A DNA stretch of 64,000 nt, taken from assembly GCF_032586155.1 (NCBI RefSeq), contig NZ_JAWHTC010000002.1, positions 434,001 through 498,000 of the forward strand, written 5' to 3'. The DNA is from JAWHTC01 sp032586155 (GTDB lineage Bacteria; Pseudomonadota; Alphaproteobacteria; Rhodobacterales; Rhodobacteraceae). This document shows, one piece after another, positions 31,224-39,150 of this stretch; position 1 is the first letter of the stretch, and every line of letters starts with the position of its first letter. The notes below the pieces were generated by a model, which saw nothing but the letters and a program-made list of their open reading frames with translations, was not told the origin of the DNA and ran no database searches. The translations under genes were made by a program, and so were the position numbers.

Positions 31224-31778
31224 CTACGCCGCCTCCCAGCTCCCCAACTGCCTCTCGCGATGTACCGAAGAATAAAGCCAGTCCTCGGGCCGCTCAACAA
31301 ACCCGTGTTTCACTGGGTTGAAATGGCAATAGCGCACGCAATCCGCAAACTCCTGAGGCCCGCGGATGTGATGCTCCCAGAACCGGCGTTGCCAGATACC
31401 CGCATCGCCTTTGGCCACCTTGCTTGCCGATCTGCGTAGGGTGGGGTTCCACCCCACCGCTTGTCCCATTCGTTTCGCATGGGTGGGGTGAAACCCCACC
31501 CTACACCGATCACGCAACGATCTCGTAAACCGCGCTTTGATCGCGCCCCACCGGACCGAGAAATCCGCGTCCCCTTCAGGCATAGTCCACACCGCGTGCA
31601 AATGATCCGGCATCACCACCCACGCTCCAATGTCAAACGGACGCTCGGCCCGCGTTTTGCGCACAGCCCGCCGCAACGCCCCAATCTCGCGGATCAACAA
31701 ATCAGAGCCACGCGCGGCAAGATTAACCGTATAGAACACCGATGCGCCGGGGACATGTGGGCGGATGTAACATGACAT
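31224..31778 (-). CDS. RAYT: REP-associated tyrosine transposase (IS200-like)
   Basis: A 184-aa single-domain Y1 transposase. The HUH metal motif is MPDHLHAVW (about 66-74), and the catalytic tyrosine lies in YCHFNPVKHGFV (near 151-162), with the typical WLYSS close. The N-terminus FYTVNLAARGSDLL fits RAYT proteins. RAYTs are domesticated IS200 relatives that cut and spread REP hairpins; GTAG-headed REPs occur around it. A REP pair (31436-31504) sits in frame and codes about residues 92-115, an insertion most relatives would lack. The ATG at 31778 is chosen from several in-frame starts. Confidence 0.85.
   Translation of the reverse strand: MSCYIRPHVPGASVFYTVNLAARGSDLLIREIGALRRAVRKTRAERPFDIGAWVVMPDHLHAVWTMPEGDADFSVRWGAIKARFTRSLRDRCRVGFHPTHAKRMGQAVGWNPTLRRSASKVAKGDAGIWQRRFWEHHIRGPQEFADCVRYCHFNPVKHGFVERPEDWLYSSVHRERQLGSWEAA
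31436..31504 (+). repeat. Inverted REP pair (BIME-like) inside the RAYT gene
   Basis: Two hairpins face each other: a GTAG head with GGTGGGGT/ACCCCACC (31440-31447 and 31451-31458), and GGTGGGGT/ACCCCACC again (31482-31489 and 31493-31500) with a CTAC tail. The whole unit is read in frame by the transposase gene on the other strand. Confidence 0.85.
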
Positions 31779-32006
31779 GCCCCACCCTGCCGCACACATG
31801 GTTAACATGGGCTTAACTCCGCCCATCCAGCACAACACGCGGTTTTCTCTTGCTATTCAAACCAGCACCCCCCATATGCCCCTTGCAGACGTTATTCTAT
31901 TTCGACCCACTGTCTCCCTTCAAACGGCGTTCAGTCTTTCGATCCAGACCGACCACGCCGGGCTGTCGCACCAACGCGGGCAGCATCAATCATGGAGACT
32001 ACGGAT

Positions 32007-32213
32007 ATGGCCAATGGCACCGTAAAATGGTTCAACACAACTAAAGGCTTCGGCTTCATCGCACCGGAAACCGGTGGCAAGGACGTTTTCGTCCACATCA
32101 GCGCCGTCGAGCGTTCGGGCCTTACCGGCCTGGCCGATGATCAGAAGGTGACTTTCGACATCGAACCCGGCCGTGATGGCCGCGAAGCCGCGATCAACAT
32201 CGCGCTGGCATAA
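32007..32213 (+). CDS. Cold shock domain protein (CspA family)
   Basis: A 68-aa single cold-shock domain. The RNA-binding motifs are KGFGFI (RNP1, near residues 13-18) and VFVHIS (RNP2, near 28-33). It binds single-stranded RNA or DNA as an RNA chaperone. The frame opens at ATG 31992, but GGAG at 31994-31997 lies 9 nt before the ATG at 32007, which begins the conserved MANGTVKWFN. A 228-bp upstream gap holds no gene and could give a long leader. A strong terminator follows. Confidence 0.95.
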   Translation: MANGTVKWFNTTKGFGFIAPETGGKDVFVHISAVERSGLTGLADDQKVTFDIEPGRDGREAAINIALA

Positions 32214-32247
32214 TTCGCCGGACCCGATCCTTCGGGAGTAGTTGAAA

Positions 32248-32276
32248 GGGCGCGTTTCACGACGCGCCCTTTTTCC
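32248..32276 (+). terminator. Rho-independent terminator after cspA-like gene
   Basis: A perfect 8-bp stem GGGCGCGT/ACGCGCCC (32248-32255 and 32262-32269) with a 6-nt loop and a TTTTT run, 34 nt behind the stop. Confidence 0.92.
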
Positions 32277-32343
32277 TGTCTTCGAGCGGCATCGCACGCT
32301 CAGTTAATCTTTTCGCGCATCACCCTGGCCGCCTGAAACGCCC

Positions 32344-32376
32344 GACGGATACCCGACAGATAGCAGACGGAAGCCA
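32344..32376 (+). promoter_or_regulatory. Triple 11-bp direct repeat (copy 2)
   Basis: Three 11-mers in a row: GACGGATACCC, GACAGATAGCA and GACGGAAGCCA, matching copy 1 at 13520-13552 (17 identical bases across the first junction). It lies 117 bp before an L,D-transpeptidase gene, whose ATG is preceded by TTTCCGTAGG, a string also found after copy 1. A regulator-binding array is the simplest reading. Confidence 0.5.
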
Positions 32377-32493
32377 GCTCCGAATAAATCGCCCTTCAAT
32401 CGTTATTAACGATTTCGTGCGCTCCATTGAGGAAAAAGCAATTTTCAGCTATCGATTCCCCAGACACCGTTAGAATTTCCGTAGGGAGCACCC

Positions 32494-33048
32494 ATGTTTT
32501 CACGCCGTACATTCCTCACCGCCACCGCCGCATCGCTTGCCGCACCGCATGTGGCTCGTTCCTTCGAACTCAACCCGATCTTCAACCCCCAGCTGGTCAA
32601 GGTCGGTCCGACCTATGCCCCGGGCGAGCTCTTGATCCTGCCCCGTGCGCATTTCCTCTACTTCGTCACCGCTCCGCGCCAGGCCATGCGCTATGGCGTC
32701 GGCGTTGGTAAGGCAGGGCTTGAATTCACCGGCACCGCCACCATCGACGTCAAGAAAGAATGGCCGACCTGGCGCCCGACAAACGAGATGATCGAGCGGG
32801 AACCCAATACCTATGCTAAGTTCAAGGACAACGACTATGTCCAACCCGGTGGCCCCGGTAACCCGCTAGGCGCGCGCGCGCTTTACCTGTTCCAGAACGG
32901 CCGCGATACGTATTTCCGCATCCATGGCACAACCTCGCCCGGATCGATCGGGCGCTCGGTGTCAAACGGCTGTATCCGCATGATCAACGACCACGTAATC
33001 GATCTTTATCAACGTGTTCCCAAAGGTACCGTCGTCACCGTTCTCTGA
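32494..33048 (+). CDS. L,D-transpeptidase (YkuD domain)
   Basis: A 184-aa secreted enzyme. The N-terminus MFSRRTFLTATAASLAAP is a twin-arginine export signal (SRRTFL). The YkuD domain follows with the catalytic pair in YFRIHGTTSPGSIG and SVSNGCIRMINDH (Cys near 160). It is larger than the transpeptidase at 25364 and not a close paralogue; it resembles ErfK/YbiS-type enzymes that cross-link peptidoglycan. A GGGAGC element precedes the ATG. A triple 11-bp repeat lies upstream, and a DUF302 gene follows 18 nt downstream. Confidence 0.9.
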   Translation: MFSRRTFLTATAASLAAPHVARSFELNPIFNPQLVKVGPTYAPGELLILPRAHFLYFVTAPRQAMRYGVGVGKAGLEFTGTATIDVKKEWPTWRPTNEMIEREPNTYAKFKDNDYVQPGGPGNPLGARALYLFQNGRDTYFRIHGTTSPGSIGRSVSNGCIRMINDHVIDLYQRVPKGTVVTVL

Positions 33049-33066
33049 TCCTGAAAGGCCGCACAA

Positions 33067-33453
33067 ATGTCCTACACGCTCGACCGCCTCATCTCTGACG
33101 CCAGCTTCGACGAAGTCGACACCCGCACCCGCAAGGCCCTTATGGACAAAGGCTTTGGTGTGCTGACCGAGATCGACGTCAAGGCGACAATGAAAACGAA
33201 AATCGACAAGGACATGGATGATTATCGCATCCTTGGCGCGTGCAACCCGAACATGGCGTGGCAGGCGATCGGGCTGGAAGCCCGGCTCGGTGCCATGCTG
33301 CCCTGCAACGTCATCCTGCGCAGCGTCGATGGCGGTGTCGAAGTCTCGGCGATTGATCCGGTGGCTTCGATGGCCGCAATTGAAAACGATGAGTTGCACG
33401 CTGTCGCCGGTCAGGTCCGTGACATGTTGCAAGAGGCGGTCGACGCGATCTGA
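33067..33453 (+). CDS. DUF302 family protein
   Basis: A 128-aa soluble protein with the DUF302 fold: an N-terminal FDEVDTRTRKALMDKGFGVLTEIDV stretch (approximate start 14) and the central CNPNMAWQAIGLEARLGAMLPCN segment, where the N-P-x-x-A and LPCN positions are family hallmarks. Function is unknown, although such proteins are often near redox or envelope genes. It follows the transpeptidase by 18 nt and is likely co-transcribed with it. Confidence 0.85.
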   Translation: MSYTLDRLISDASFDEVDTRTRKALMDKGFGVLTEIDVKATMKTKIDKDMDDYRILGACNPNMAWQAIGLEARLGAMLPCNVILRSVDGGVEVSAIDPVASMAAIENDELHAVAGQVRDMLQEAVDAI

Positions 33454-33459
33454 TCTTGC

Positions 33460-33482
33460 GTAGGGTGGGTTTTCAACCCACC
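33460..33482 (+). repeat. REP hairpin, GTAG-headed
   Basis: GTAG head, then a perfect 8-bp stem GGTGGGTT/AACCCACC (33464-33471 and 33475-33482) with a TTC loop. It sits between the convergent DUF302 and thioesterase genes and may help end both transcripts. Confidence 0.8.
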
Positions 33483-33486
33483 TTCT

Positions 33487-33870
33487 CTATCCCTTCACAG
33501 GCCTTGGCCTGCCGTCCGCATCGATGGCAACATAGGTAAACACCCCTTCGGTAACCTTCTCGCGCTCGCCGGTAATCTGACGCAGCGCCCAGGCTTCCAA
33601 CCCGATCGCGATCGACGTGTTGCCCAAGCGTTCGACCGACGTATAGACGCACAGCACGTCGCCCACCTTGACCGGGCGCACAAAGGTCATCTCGTTGACC
33701 GATACGGTGGTCACACGCCCGCTGGCCTCTTCTATAGCGTGAATACCTCCGGCGATGTCCATCTGGCTCAACACCCAGCCGCCGAAAATGTCCCCGTTCA
33801 CGTTCACATCCGCTGGCATCGCCACGGTGCGCAAGGTCAGAGTGCCATTGGGTGCGTTGTCTTGAGACAT
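33487..33870 (-). CDS. Acyl-CoA thioesterase (YciA-like hotdog protein)
   Basis: A 127-aa single hotdog domain. The segment MPADVNVNGDIFGGWVLSQMD carries the N-x-N-G-D-I-F-G-G-W hallmark of YciA-type thioesterases, with the Asp as catalytic residue. It hydrolyses acyl-CoA to free acid in the cytoplasm; chain-length preference cannot be told. The ATG at 33870 has AGAGAGGATG just upstream on the minus strand. Convergent with the DUF302 gene across a REP hairpin. Confidence 0.9.
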   Translation of the reverse strand: MSQDNAPNGTLTLRTVAMPADVNVNGDIFGGWVLSQMDIAGGIHAIEEASGRVTTVSVNEMTFVRPVKVGDVLCVYTSVERLGNTSIAIGLEAWALRQITGEREKVTEGVFTYVAIDADGRPRPVKG

Positions 33871-34075
33871 GGGCCATCCTCTCTGCGGCTGCCTGATTAA
33901 CCTTTCTTCAAGGATATGCCCCTAACCTTCGGGACAGGCCAGTAATTTTGTCCCGAACGCGCTCGTTAATCGTTACAACCGCCACTCGAAATCCCCAAGC
34001 CTGCCTTATTTCCGGCACATTTGCGGTGGAAAAGGGGTGGCAACGGGGCACAAAACGGATTGGAAAGGGGCAAAC

Positions 34076-34297
34076 ATGGCTGTTGTCGCTGTGGGACTAT
34101 CGACCGTGCTGGGCATGCTCGTATCGCTTGTCGCACTCATCGGCTTCGGGACCAGCCTTTCCTATGCCCTCGGTCTTTATCTTGTCTCCTCCATCGTCCC
34201 TGCTGCGCTCGTCATGGCCGGATACTACCTGCATATGCAGCTTACCGGCTCCATGACAGCGCACAAGGAACAGGCGCAGCCGCACCATATCCACTGA
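34076..34297 (+). CDS. Small two-helix membrane protein
   Basis: A 73-aa protein with two hydrophobic helices (about 3-25 and 28-50) joined by a short Gly/Ser turn, and a His-rich polar tail (HKEQAQPHHIH). The ATG at 34076 follows AAAGGGG by 7 nt. There is no recognised family. It converges on the type I secretion operon and is not part of it. The 205-bp gap upstream shows no other gene. Confidence 0.6.
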   Translation: MAVVAVGLSTVLGMLVSLVALIGFGTSLSYALGLYLVSSIVPAALVMAGYYLHMQLTGSMTAHKEQAQPHHIH

Positions 34298-34315
34298 GTT
34301 TTCGACAGGTACCGC

Positions 34316-35503
34316 TTAAGGCTCGCGGAAGGCTTCGCGCGACTTGTAAAGTGGTTTGAGCAGGTATTGCAGCACTGTTTTCGACCCCGTGTGCAATTCG
34401 ACTTCGGCCTGCATGCCCGGGCGCATGGCAATCTGCATCTGCCGCTCGGTCATGTTCTCGCGGTCCACTCGCAGCGTTACCTTGTAATGCGCGCTGGCCT
34501 CGGGATCACGGGCGCGCTCGTCCTTGAACGTGTCGGCCGAGATCACGTCGACCATGCCCTTGAGAGACCCATAAATCGTGTAATCATAGGCACTTAACTT
34601 GATTGTCGCGTCCTGCCCTCGGCGCACTCCGGCGATGTTTTCCGGTTTCACCCGTGCCTCGACAAACAGTTCTTCATCAAGCGGGATGATCTGCAAAATC
34701 TCTTCGCCGGGCCGCACCACTCCGCCAATCGTGGTCACTGCCAACCCGTTGACAATGCCCCGCATCGGACTGCTCAACACTGTCCGGGTCAGTTGGTCCT
34801 GGCTCGCCTTGAGGTTCTGTTTCAGCGTCGCCAATTCCCGCAGCGTATCGGAATACTCCTGCGCCCGGTCCAATTCGGTCTGGGTGACAACCTCGTCATA
34901 GCGAATGCGCGCATCGGCCTCGGCCTTGCGCGCGCGGGTGACCTCGATCAGCGCCACGATTTTGCGGCTCAGCAGGTCCTCCATCATCGCCTTTTCCTTG
35001 GCCGCCTGATCAAGCACCCGCTTGGCACCTTCGCGACGGGACGAGAAATCACTCTGCCGCGCCAACAAGAGCGCCCGTTCCGACGCCACAATTTCGGGGC
35101 TGCGATTGGCCAACTGTGCCGGCACAGCAAAACCCCGCTCGCCGGCTAGTTCCGCCTCCAGTCTGGCCCGTTTGATATCCAGCGCCACGATCTGATCCAA
35201 GAGGTCATCAACCGAGCTCTGGAACTGTGTCGGGCGCAGCCGTGCCAGCGTGTCGCCCTTGTTCACCACCTGGCCTTCCTTGACCATCAGTTCAGCCAGG
35301 ATACCACCTTCGAGGTTTTGAATGATCTGCGGCCGGGACGAGGAAATCATCTCGCCCTCGGCCCTCACGATCTCGTCCACCCATGCGAAGGCCGCCCACA
35401 GGATGAAGACCCAGACCGTCACCGCACATAGCCAGATCGTCAGGCTCGGGCCCCGCATCCGCTTGTTCAACTGCCCCGCAAGATTGGTCGCCGTCACAGC
35501 CAT
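34316..35503 (-). CDS. HlyD family periplasmic adaptor of type I secretion
   Basis: A 395-aa membrane-fusion protein: a short cytoplasmic N-terminus, one transmembrane helix (about 20-41), a paired lipoyl half-motif (RPQIIQNLEGGILAELMVKEG), a long coiled-coil hairpin (about 95-230) and a beta-barrel end. It bridges the ABC exporter and the outer-membrane channel. It is the last gene of the four-gene operon; its start shares one base with the exporter's stop (TAATG). Confidence 0.92.
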   Translation of the reverse strand: MAVTATNLAGQLNKRMRGPSLTIWLCAVTVWVFILWAAFAWVDEIVRAEGEMISSSRPQIIQNLEGGILAELMVKEGQVVNKGDTLARLRPTQFQSSVDDLLDQIVALDIKRARLEAELAGERGFAVPAQLANRSPEIVASERALLLARQSDFSSRREGAKRVLDQAAKEKAMMEDLLSRKIVALIEVTRARKAEADARIRYDEVVTQTELDRAQEYSDTLRELATLKQNLKASQDQLTRTVLSSPMRGIVNGLAVTTIGGVVRPGEEILQIIPLDEELFVEARVKPENIAGVRRGQDATIKLSAYDYTIYGSLKGMVDVISADTFKDERARDPEASAHYKVTLRVDRENMTERQMQIAMRPGMQAEVELHTGSKTVLQYLLKPLYKSREAFREP

Positions 35504-37743
35504 TACGCCGCCCCTCCGGAACTGCGCAGATGCGCCAGCACTTGGTCACGCGGCCCGTCCACGGCCATGCGGCCCTGTTGCAGGATCAGCGTCCGGTCGG
35601 TCAGCTGCAGGATCGGCACCCGATGCGTCGCAATCACTGCCGTACGCCCCTCAAGCCAGGTTTGCAGCCGATCAACCAACGTGTTTTCCAGTGTCTGGTC
35701 CAACGCCGCCGTCGGCTCATCCAGCAGGCAAATCTTGGGGTCCTGCAACCACAGCCGGGCCCAGCCGATGGATTGGCGCTGCCCGATGCTAAGTCCCCGA
35801 CCACCATCCATGATTTCCAGATCCAACCCCTTATGGTGGTTCTTTACGAACGGCCCCAACCCGGCAAAATCCAGCGCCTGCATCAGGCGGTTATCATCAC
35901 GTTCAAGCAGGGTCAGGTTCAGGTTCTCGCGCAATGTACCGGTGAACAGCCGCACATCCTGCCCCAGATACCCGATCGCCCGGCGCAAGTCGCGCGGCTC
36001 GATCTGCCCCATGTCGGTTCCGTCCAGCAGAACCCGGCCCTCACTCGGCGCATACAGCCCGCTCAGAACCTTGAGCAGGGTCGACTTACCCGACCCGTTG
36101 GCACCCAGAATGGCAATCTTTTGCCCCGGTTGGATCGCCAGCCCGCTGATTTCCAGCGTCGGCGCGCCGTCTTCCTCGTAGCGGAACCGGAAATCGCGAA
36201 TTTCATACTCGCCGTTCAGATGCTCGCGCCGCAGATAAGTCCGGCACTCTTCGCGATCCTGGCTGGCCGCTGCAATCGCGTCCAACCCATCCAGCGCAGT
36301 TTTCACATTACCCCAACGCGCCATGGTTCCCGCCAGCTGTGTCAACGGTCCCAAGGTGCGCCCGGTCAGGATGCCCACCGCGATAATTGCCCCTACCGAC
36401 ATTTCTCCGGCAAACACCAGATAGGTCCCGGTAATCACCGCCGCCACATAGGTTGCCTGCTGCACCCCCTGGCTCCAGAAGGTCAGGACCGAGGCCAGCA
36501 TCCGCTGATCCCCGGTTTTTGACGCCGACAGCGCGTTCAACTCGGCCCACAAACGCCGCACGCGATCTTCCGAGCGTTGCGATTTCACCGTGTCGAGCTC
36601 AAACACCGTCTCATGCAAGAGCCGACTCGCCTTGGCACTGGCCCCTTGGGTTTCCTGGGTCAGGCAGATCATGCGTTTTTGCAGCAGGAACCCCGGCACC
36701 ACCATCAGGATACCGCCCGCGATCAACACCCAGACCACGTTCCCGGCAATCGATGACACCAACAGCAGGAAAACAAAGATGAACGGAATATCCGCCAGCG
36801 CCCCGATGGTCGAGGCGGTAAAGAACTCGCGCACCGAGCCGAATTCGCGCATCGACGAAAACAGCTGCGACGGCGATTTGCCCGCCGTCTCGCTGCGCAT
36901 CCCCAGAAGGCGGTTCATCAGCAGGGCCTGCACCCCCATCTCGATCTGCCGCCCGGAGCCATCCATAAGGCTCGCCCGCGCCACTTTTAACGCCGCCTCC
37001 ATCAGCAGCGCCAGCGCGGCACCCGCAGCCAGTACCCACAAAGTAGCCTCGCTCTGATGCGGGATCACGCGGTCATAAACCTGCAAGGAAAACAACGCGA
37101 CGGAAACGGCCAGCAGGTTGGCCACGAAAGACCCCAAGGCGATCTCGGCAAACTGACGGCGATAGGCGCGAAACTGGCCCCAGAACCAATGCGGCTCGGT
37201 CCGTTTCGGGGCATGGGTTTTGCTGAGTTTCTTCAGCGGCGCCTCGGCCCGCACCAGCATGCCGGTGAAATAGGGTTCAAACTCGGCGAGCGGCACATGG
37301 GCGCGGTTGTCGGTGCAGGTGGTGTCGTAGAGCACAAGGTCGTCATTCTCGACGCCCAGAACCAAAATGAACTGCCCGCTGGTCATCTGCGCCAGCGCAG
37401 GCCATGCGGCCATGGATGTATGACTTACGGTCTCCACGTGGGCAATCAGCCCGACAGATTTTAAACCTTCGGCCAGCGTCCCGGGTTGCACCCCGTCTCT
37501 ATCTTCAGCCCGCGTCTGGATCACATCAAGGATATCACGCGCGACCACCTGAACTCCTAGCAGTCCGGCATAAGTCGCCGCCAGATCGGCGCGCGACCGG
37601 GCGCGCTCATCAACGCTGGGCGGCGGTGCAGGTTTTGGGGCGGGTGTGGCAACGGCCCTCGGCGGCGCGTCCGAATTCGACACCGCCTTCAGCCGGGCCC
37701 GCCCACCCGCTGCAATCGTCAGTGCCACGGGCCGCTTGGTCAA
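35503..37743 (-). CDS. Type I secretion ABC exporter (LapB-like)
   Basis: A 746-aa half-transporter in three parts. An N-terminal C39-peptidase-like domain (about 47-175) lacks the catalytic Cys and so only binds substrate. A six-helix membrane domain fills about 205-480. The ATPase has Walker A GANGSGKST, signature GLSIGQRQSIGWARL and Walker B ICLLDEPTAALD. The first about 45 residues are a Pro/Ala-rich tail. It powers export of the adhesin encoded upstream. ATGA overlap with the TolC-like gene. Confidence 0.92.
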   Translation of the reverse strand: MTKRPVALTIAAGGRARLKAVSNSDAPPRAVATPAPKPAPPPSVDERARSRADLAATYAGLLGVQVVARDILDVIQTRAEDRDGVQPGTLAEGLKSVGLIAHVETVSHTSMAAWPALAQMTSGQFILVLGVENDDLVLYDTTCTDNRAHVPLAEFEPYFTGMLVRAEAPLKKLSKTHAPKRTEPHWFWGQFRAYRRQFAEIALGSFVANLLAVSVALFSLQVYDRVIPHQSEATLWVLAAGAALALLMEAALKVARASLMDGSGRQIEMGVQALLMNRLLGMRSETAGKSPSQLFSSMREFGSVREFFTASTIGALADIPFIFVFLLLVSSIAGNVVWVLIAGGILMVVPGFLLQKRMICLTQETQGASAKASRLLHETVFELDTVKSQRSEDRVRRLWAELNALSASKTGDQRMLASVLTFWSQGVQQATYVAAVITGTYLVFAGEMSVGAIIAVGILTGRTLGPLTQLAGTMARWGNVKTALDGLDAIAAASQDREECRTYLRREHLNGEYEIRDFRFRYEEDGAPTLEISGLAIQPGQKIAILGANGSGKSTLLKVLSGLYAPSEGRVLLDGTDMGQIEPRDLRRAIGYLGQDVRLFTGTLRENLNLTLLERDDNRLMQALDFAGLGPFVKNHHKGLDLEIMDGGRGLSIGQRQSIGWARLWLQDPKICLLDEPTAALDQTLENTLVDRLQTWLEGRTAVIATHRVPILQLTDRTLILQQGRMAVDGPRDQVLAHLRSSGGAA

Positions 37744-39059
37744 ATGTCGCTCCCGTCCGCCAGAAGCCCCTGTTCACGAGCGATCTCGATCCGTGCCAGC
37801 GCCATTTCGTACTTCAACCCGACACGGGTTTCTTCCTGGCTGACCCAGGTTTCATAGACGCCGACAACATCCATCACCTGGCGCTGTCCGGCCTCGTATT
37901 GTTGTTGGAACAGGTCGAGGTTGGACTTGGCTTGGTTCGCCAACGTACTGGCCTCGCCCACCTGACGGCTCAACGCCGCAAGCCGTGCCTCGTGCTTGGC
38001 AAGACGGCGGTTGGCTTCTTCCGTGGCTTGGCTCACCCGGCGACCGGCAGCCTCTTCTGCGGCCTTGATTGCTTTCAAATTGGCAGCTGTCCCCAGCCCG
38101 ATCCCATTCTCGGGAGCCAGTTCCAGCCCGCCGCTGGTACCCGTCTTGGTCACGGTTGCACTAGCTTTCAATCCCGGCAGGAATCCAGCGCGGTCAATCT
38201 TGGCCCCGGCCACTGTGCGGGTCTTCTCGGCCTCGGCCAGCATCACGGTCAGCGGCTGCGCGTCATGACGGCCAACACTAAAGTCGGACAGCCCCGTGAC
38301 CCCACCCAGTTTCTTGATCGACATCGCGTTCAACTCGGCCACGGCAGCGCTGGCCGCCTCGACCGAGGCCGCATGACTGGCCTGTACCTTGGCCAGCTTG
38401 TGACGAATTACGCTCAGATCCGAGAGATCCGAGACCCCGCCCTTGACCCGCTCGTTCATCACGTATTCGAAGTGTTTCATGTCCTTGACGGCACGCTCGT
38501 AAAGGCCGGCCTTCTCGCGGGCTTCCTGACCCTTGACGTAAAGCCCCAGCGCGGTGTTCACCCGGTCGTTGGTGTCGATGGCCAGGCTCACGGCGGCCAC
38601 TTCCACATCGGCGCGGGCAAACTCGCGTTCCGCCTTCTTCTTGCCGTTGTCAAAGATCACCGCGTCGATAACCAGGCTGGTCAGAACCTCGCCCAGCGAC
38701 GACAGGGAAATGCTTGGCCCGATGGTCGGCAGCCAGTTCTTGGACTGCGCCTCGGCCCGCAGACGGGCGACGCGCAGCTCGCTTTCGGCGGCGCGTGAAT
38801 TGGCCGACAGGACCGGCCCTGACACCAAATCAAAAGAGCTGCCCTGGGGCAGCACGCTCTTGCGCTCCTGAAGGTCGCTGACGATGATGCTTTCGCTGGC
38901 CTGCGCCTTGGTATCCTTGGCCGGTTTCTTGTCAAACACCCCCATGCGCATGCGGCTGACCTCGCCGTCACCCACATTCGGGCCCGGCGACATGCACGCG
39001 CTCAAGGCCAACACGGCCGCCACAGACAAACTTGTCCTTACCATTTTACTCTGCCCCAT
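37740..39059 (-). CDS. TolC family outer-membrane channel protein
   Basis: A 439-aa lipid-anchored outer-membrane factor: signal with lipobox LSAC (Cys near 22), then two long alpha-helical repeats rich in Ala, Glu and Lys as in TolC/LapE barrels. It would give the outer-membrane exit of the type I system. The ATG at 39059 is used; a second ATG at 39044 gives an equally good lipoprotein signal. A hairpin at 39101-39128 separates it from the adhesin gene. Confidence 0.88.
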   Translation of the reverse strand: MGQSKMVRTSLSVAAVLALSACMSPGPNVGDGEVSRMRMGVFDKKPAKDTKAQASESIIVSDLQERKSVLPQGSSFDLVSGPVLSANSRAAESELRVARLRAEAQSKNWLPTIGPSISLSSLGEVLTSLVIDAVIFDNGKKKAEREFARADVEVAAVSLAIDTNDRVNTALGLYVKGQEAREKAGLYERAVKDMKHFEYVMNERVKGGVSDLSDLSVIRHKLAKVQASHAASVEAASAAVAELNAMSIKKLGGVTGLSDFSVGRHDAQPLTVMLAEAEKTRTVAGAKIDRAGFLPGLKASATVTKTGTSGGLELAPENGIGLGTAANLKAIKAAEEAAGRRVSQATEEANRRLAKHEARLAALSRQVGEASTLANQAKSNLDLFQQQYEAGQRQVMDVVGVYETWVSQEETRVGLKYEMALARIEIAREQGLLADGSDI

Positions 39060-39100
39060 ACCTTCGCCCCATTTTTTCGGTGCTTATTCTTGGTTTGGGT

Positions 39101-39128
39101 CCGGGCGGTTGAACCTTGCTCCGCCCGG
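39101..39128 (-). promoter_or_regulatory. Intra-operon hairpin between adhesin and exporter genes
   Basis: Perfect 8-bp arms CCGGGCGG and CCGCCCGG around a 12-nt loop, in the 91-bp gap between the adhesin stop and the TolC-like start. No U-run follows on the minus strand, so it is more likely an mRNA stabiliser or partial attenuator than a full terminator. It would allow more adhesin than exporter to be made. Confidence 0.6.
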
Positions 39129-39150
39129 GCCAATCGTTTTGGGTCGCGAT

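Noticed and set aside
31224..31778. An active IS200 insertion sequence
   Set aside because: No TnpB or element ends are seen; the protein and nearby GTAG hairpins fit a domesticated RAYT instead.
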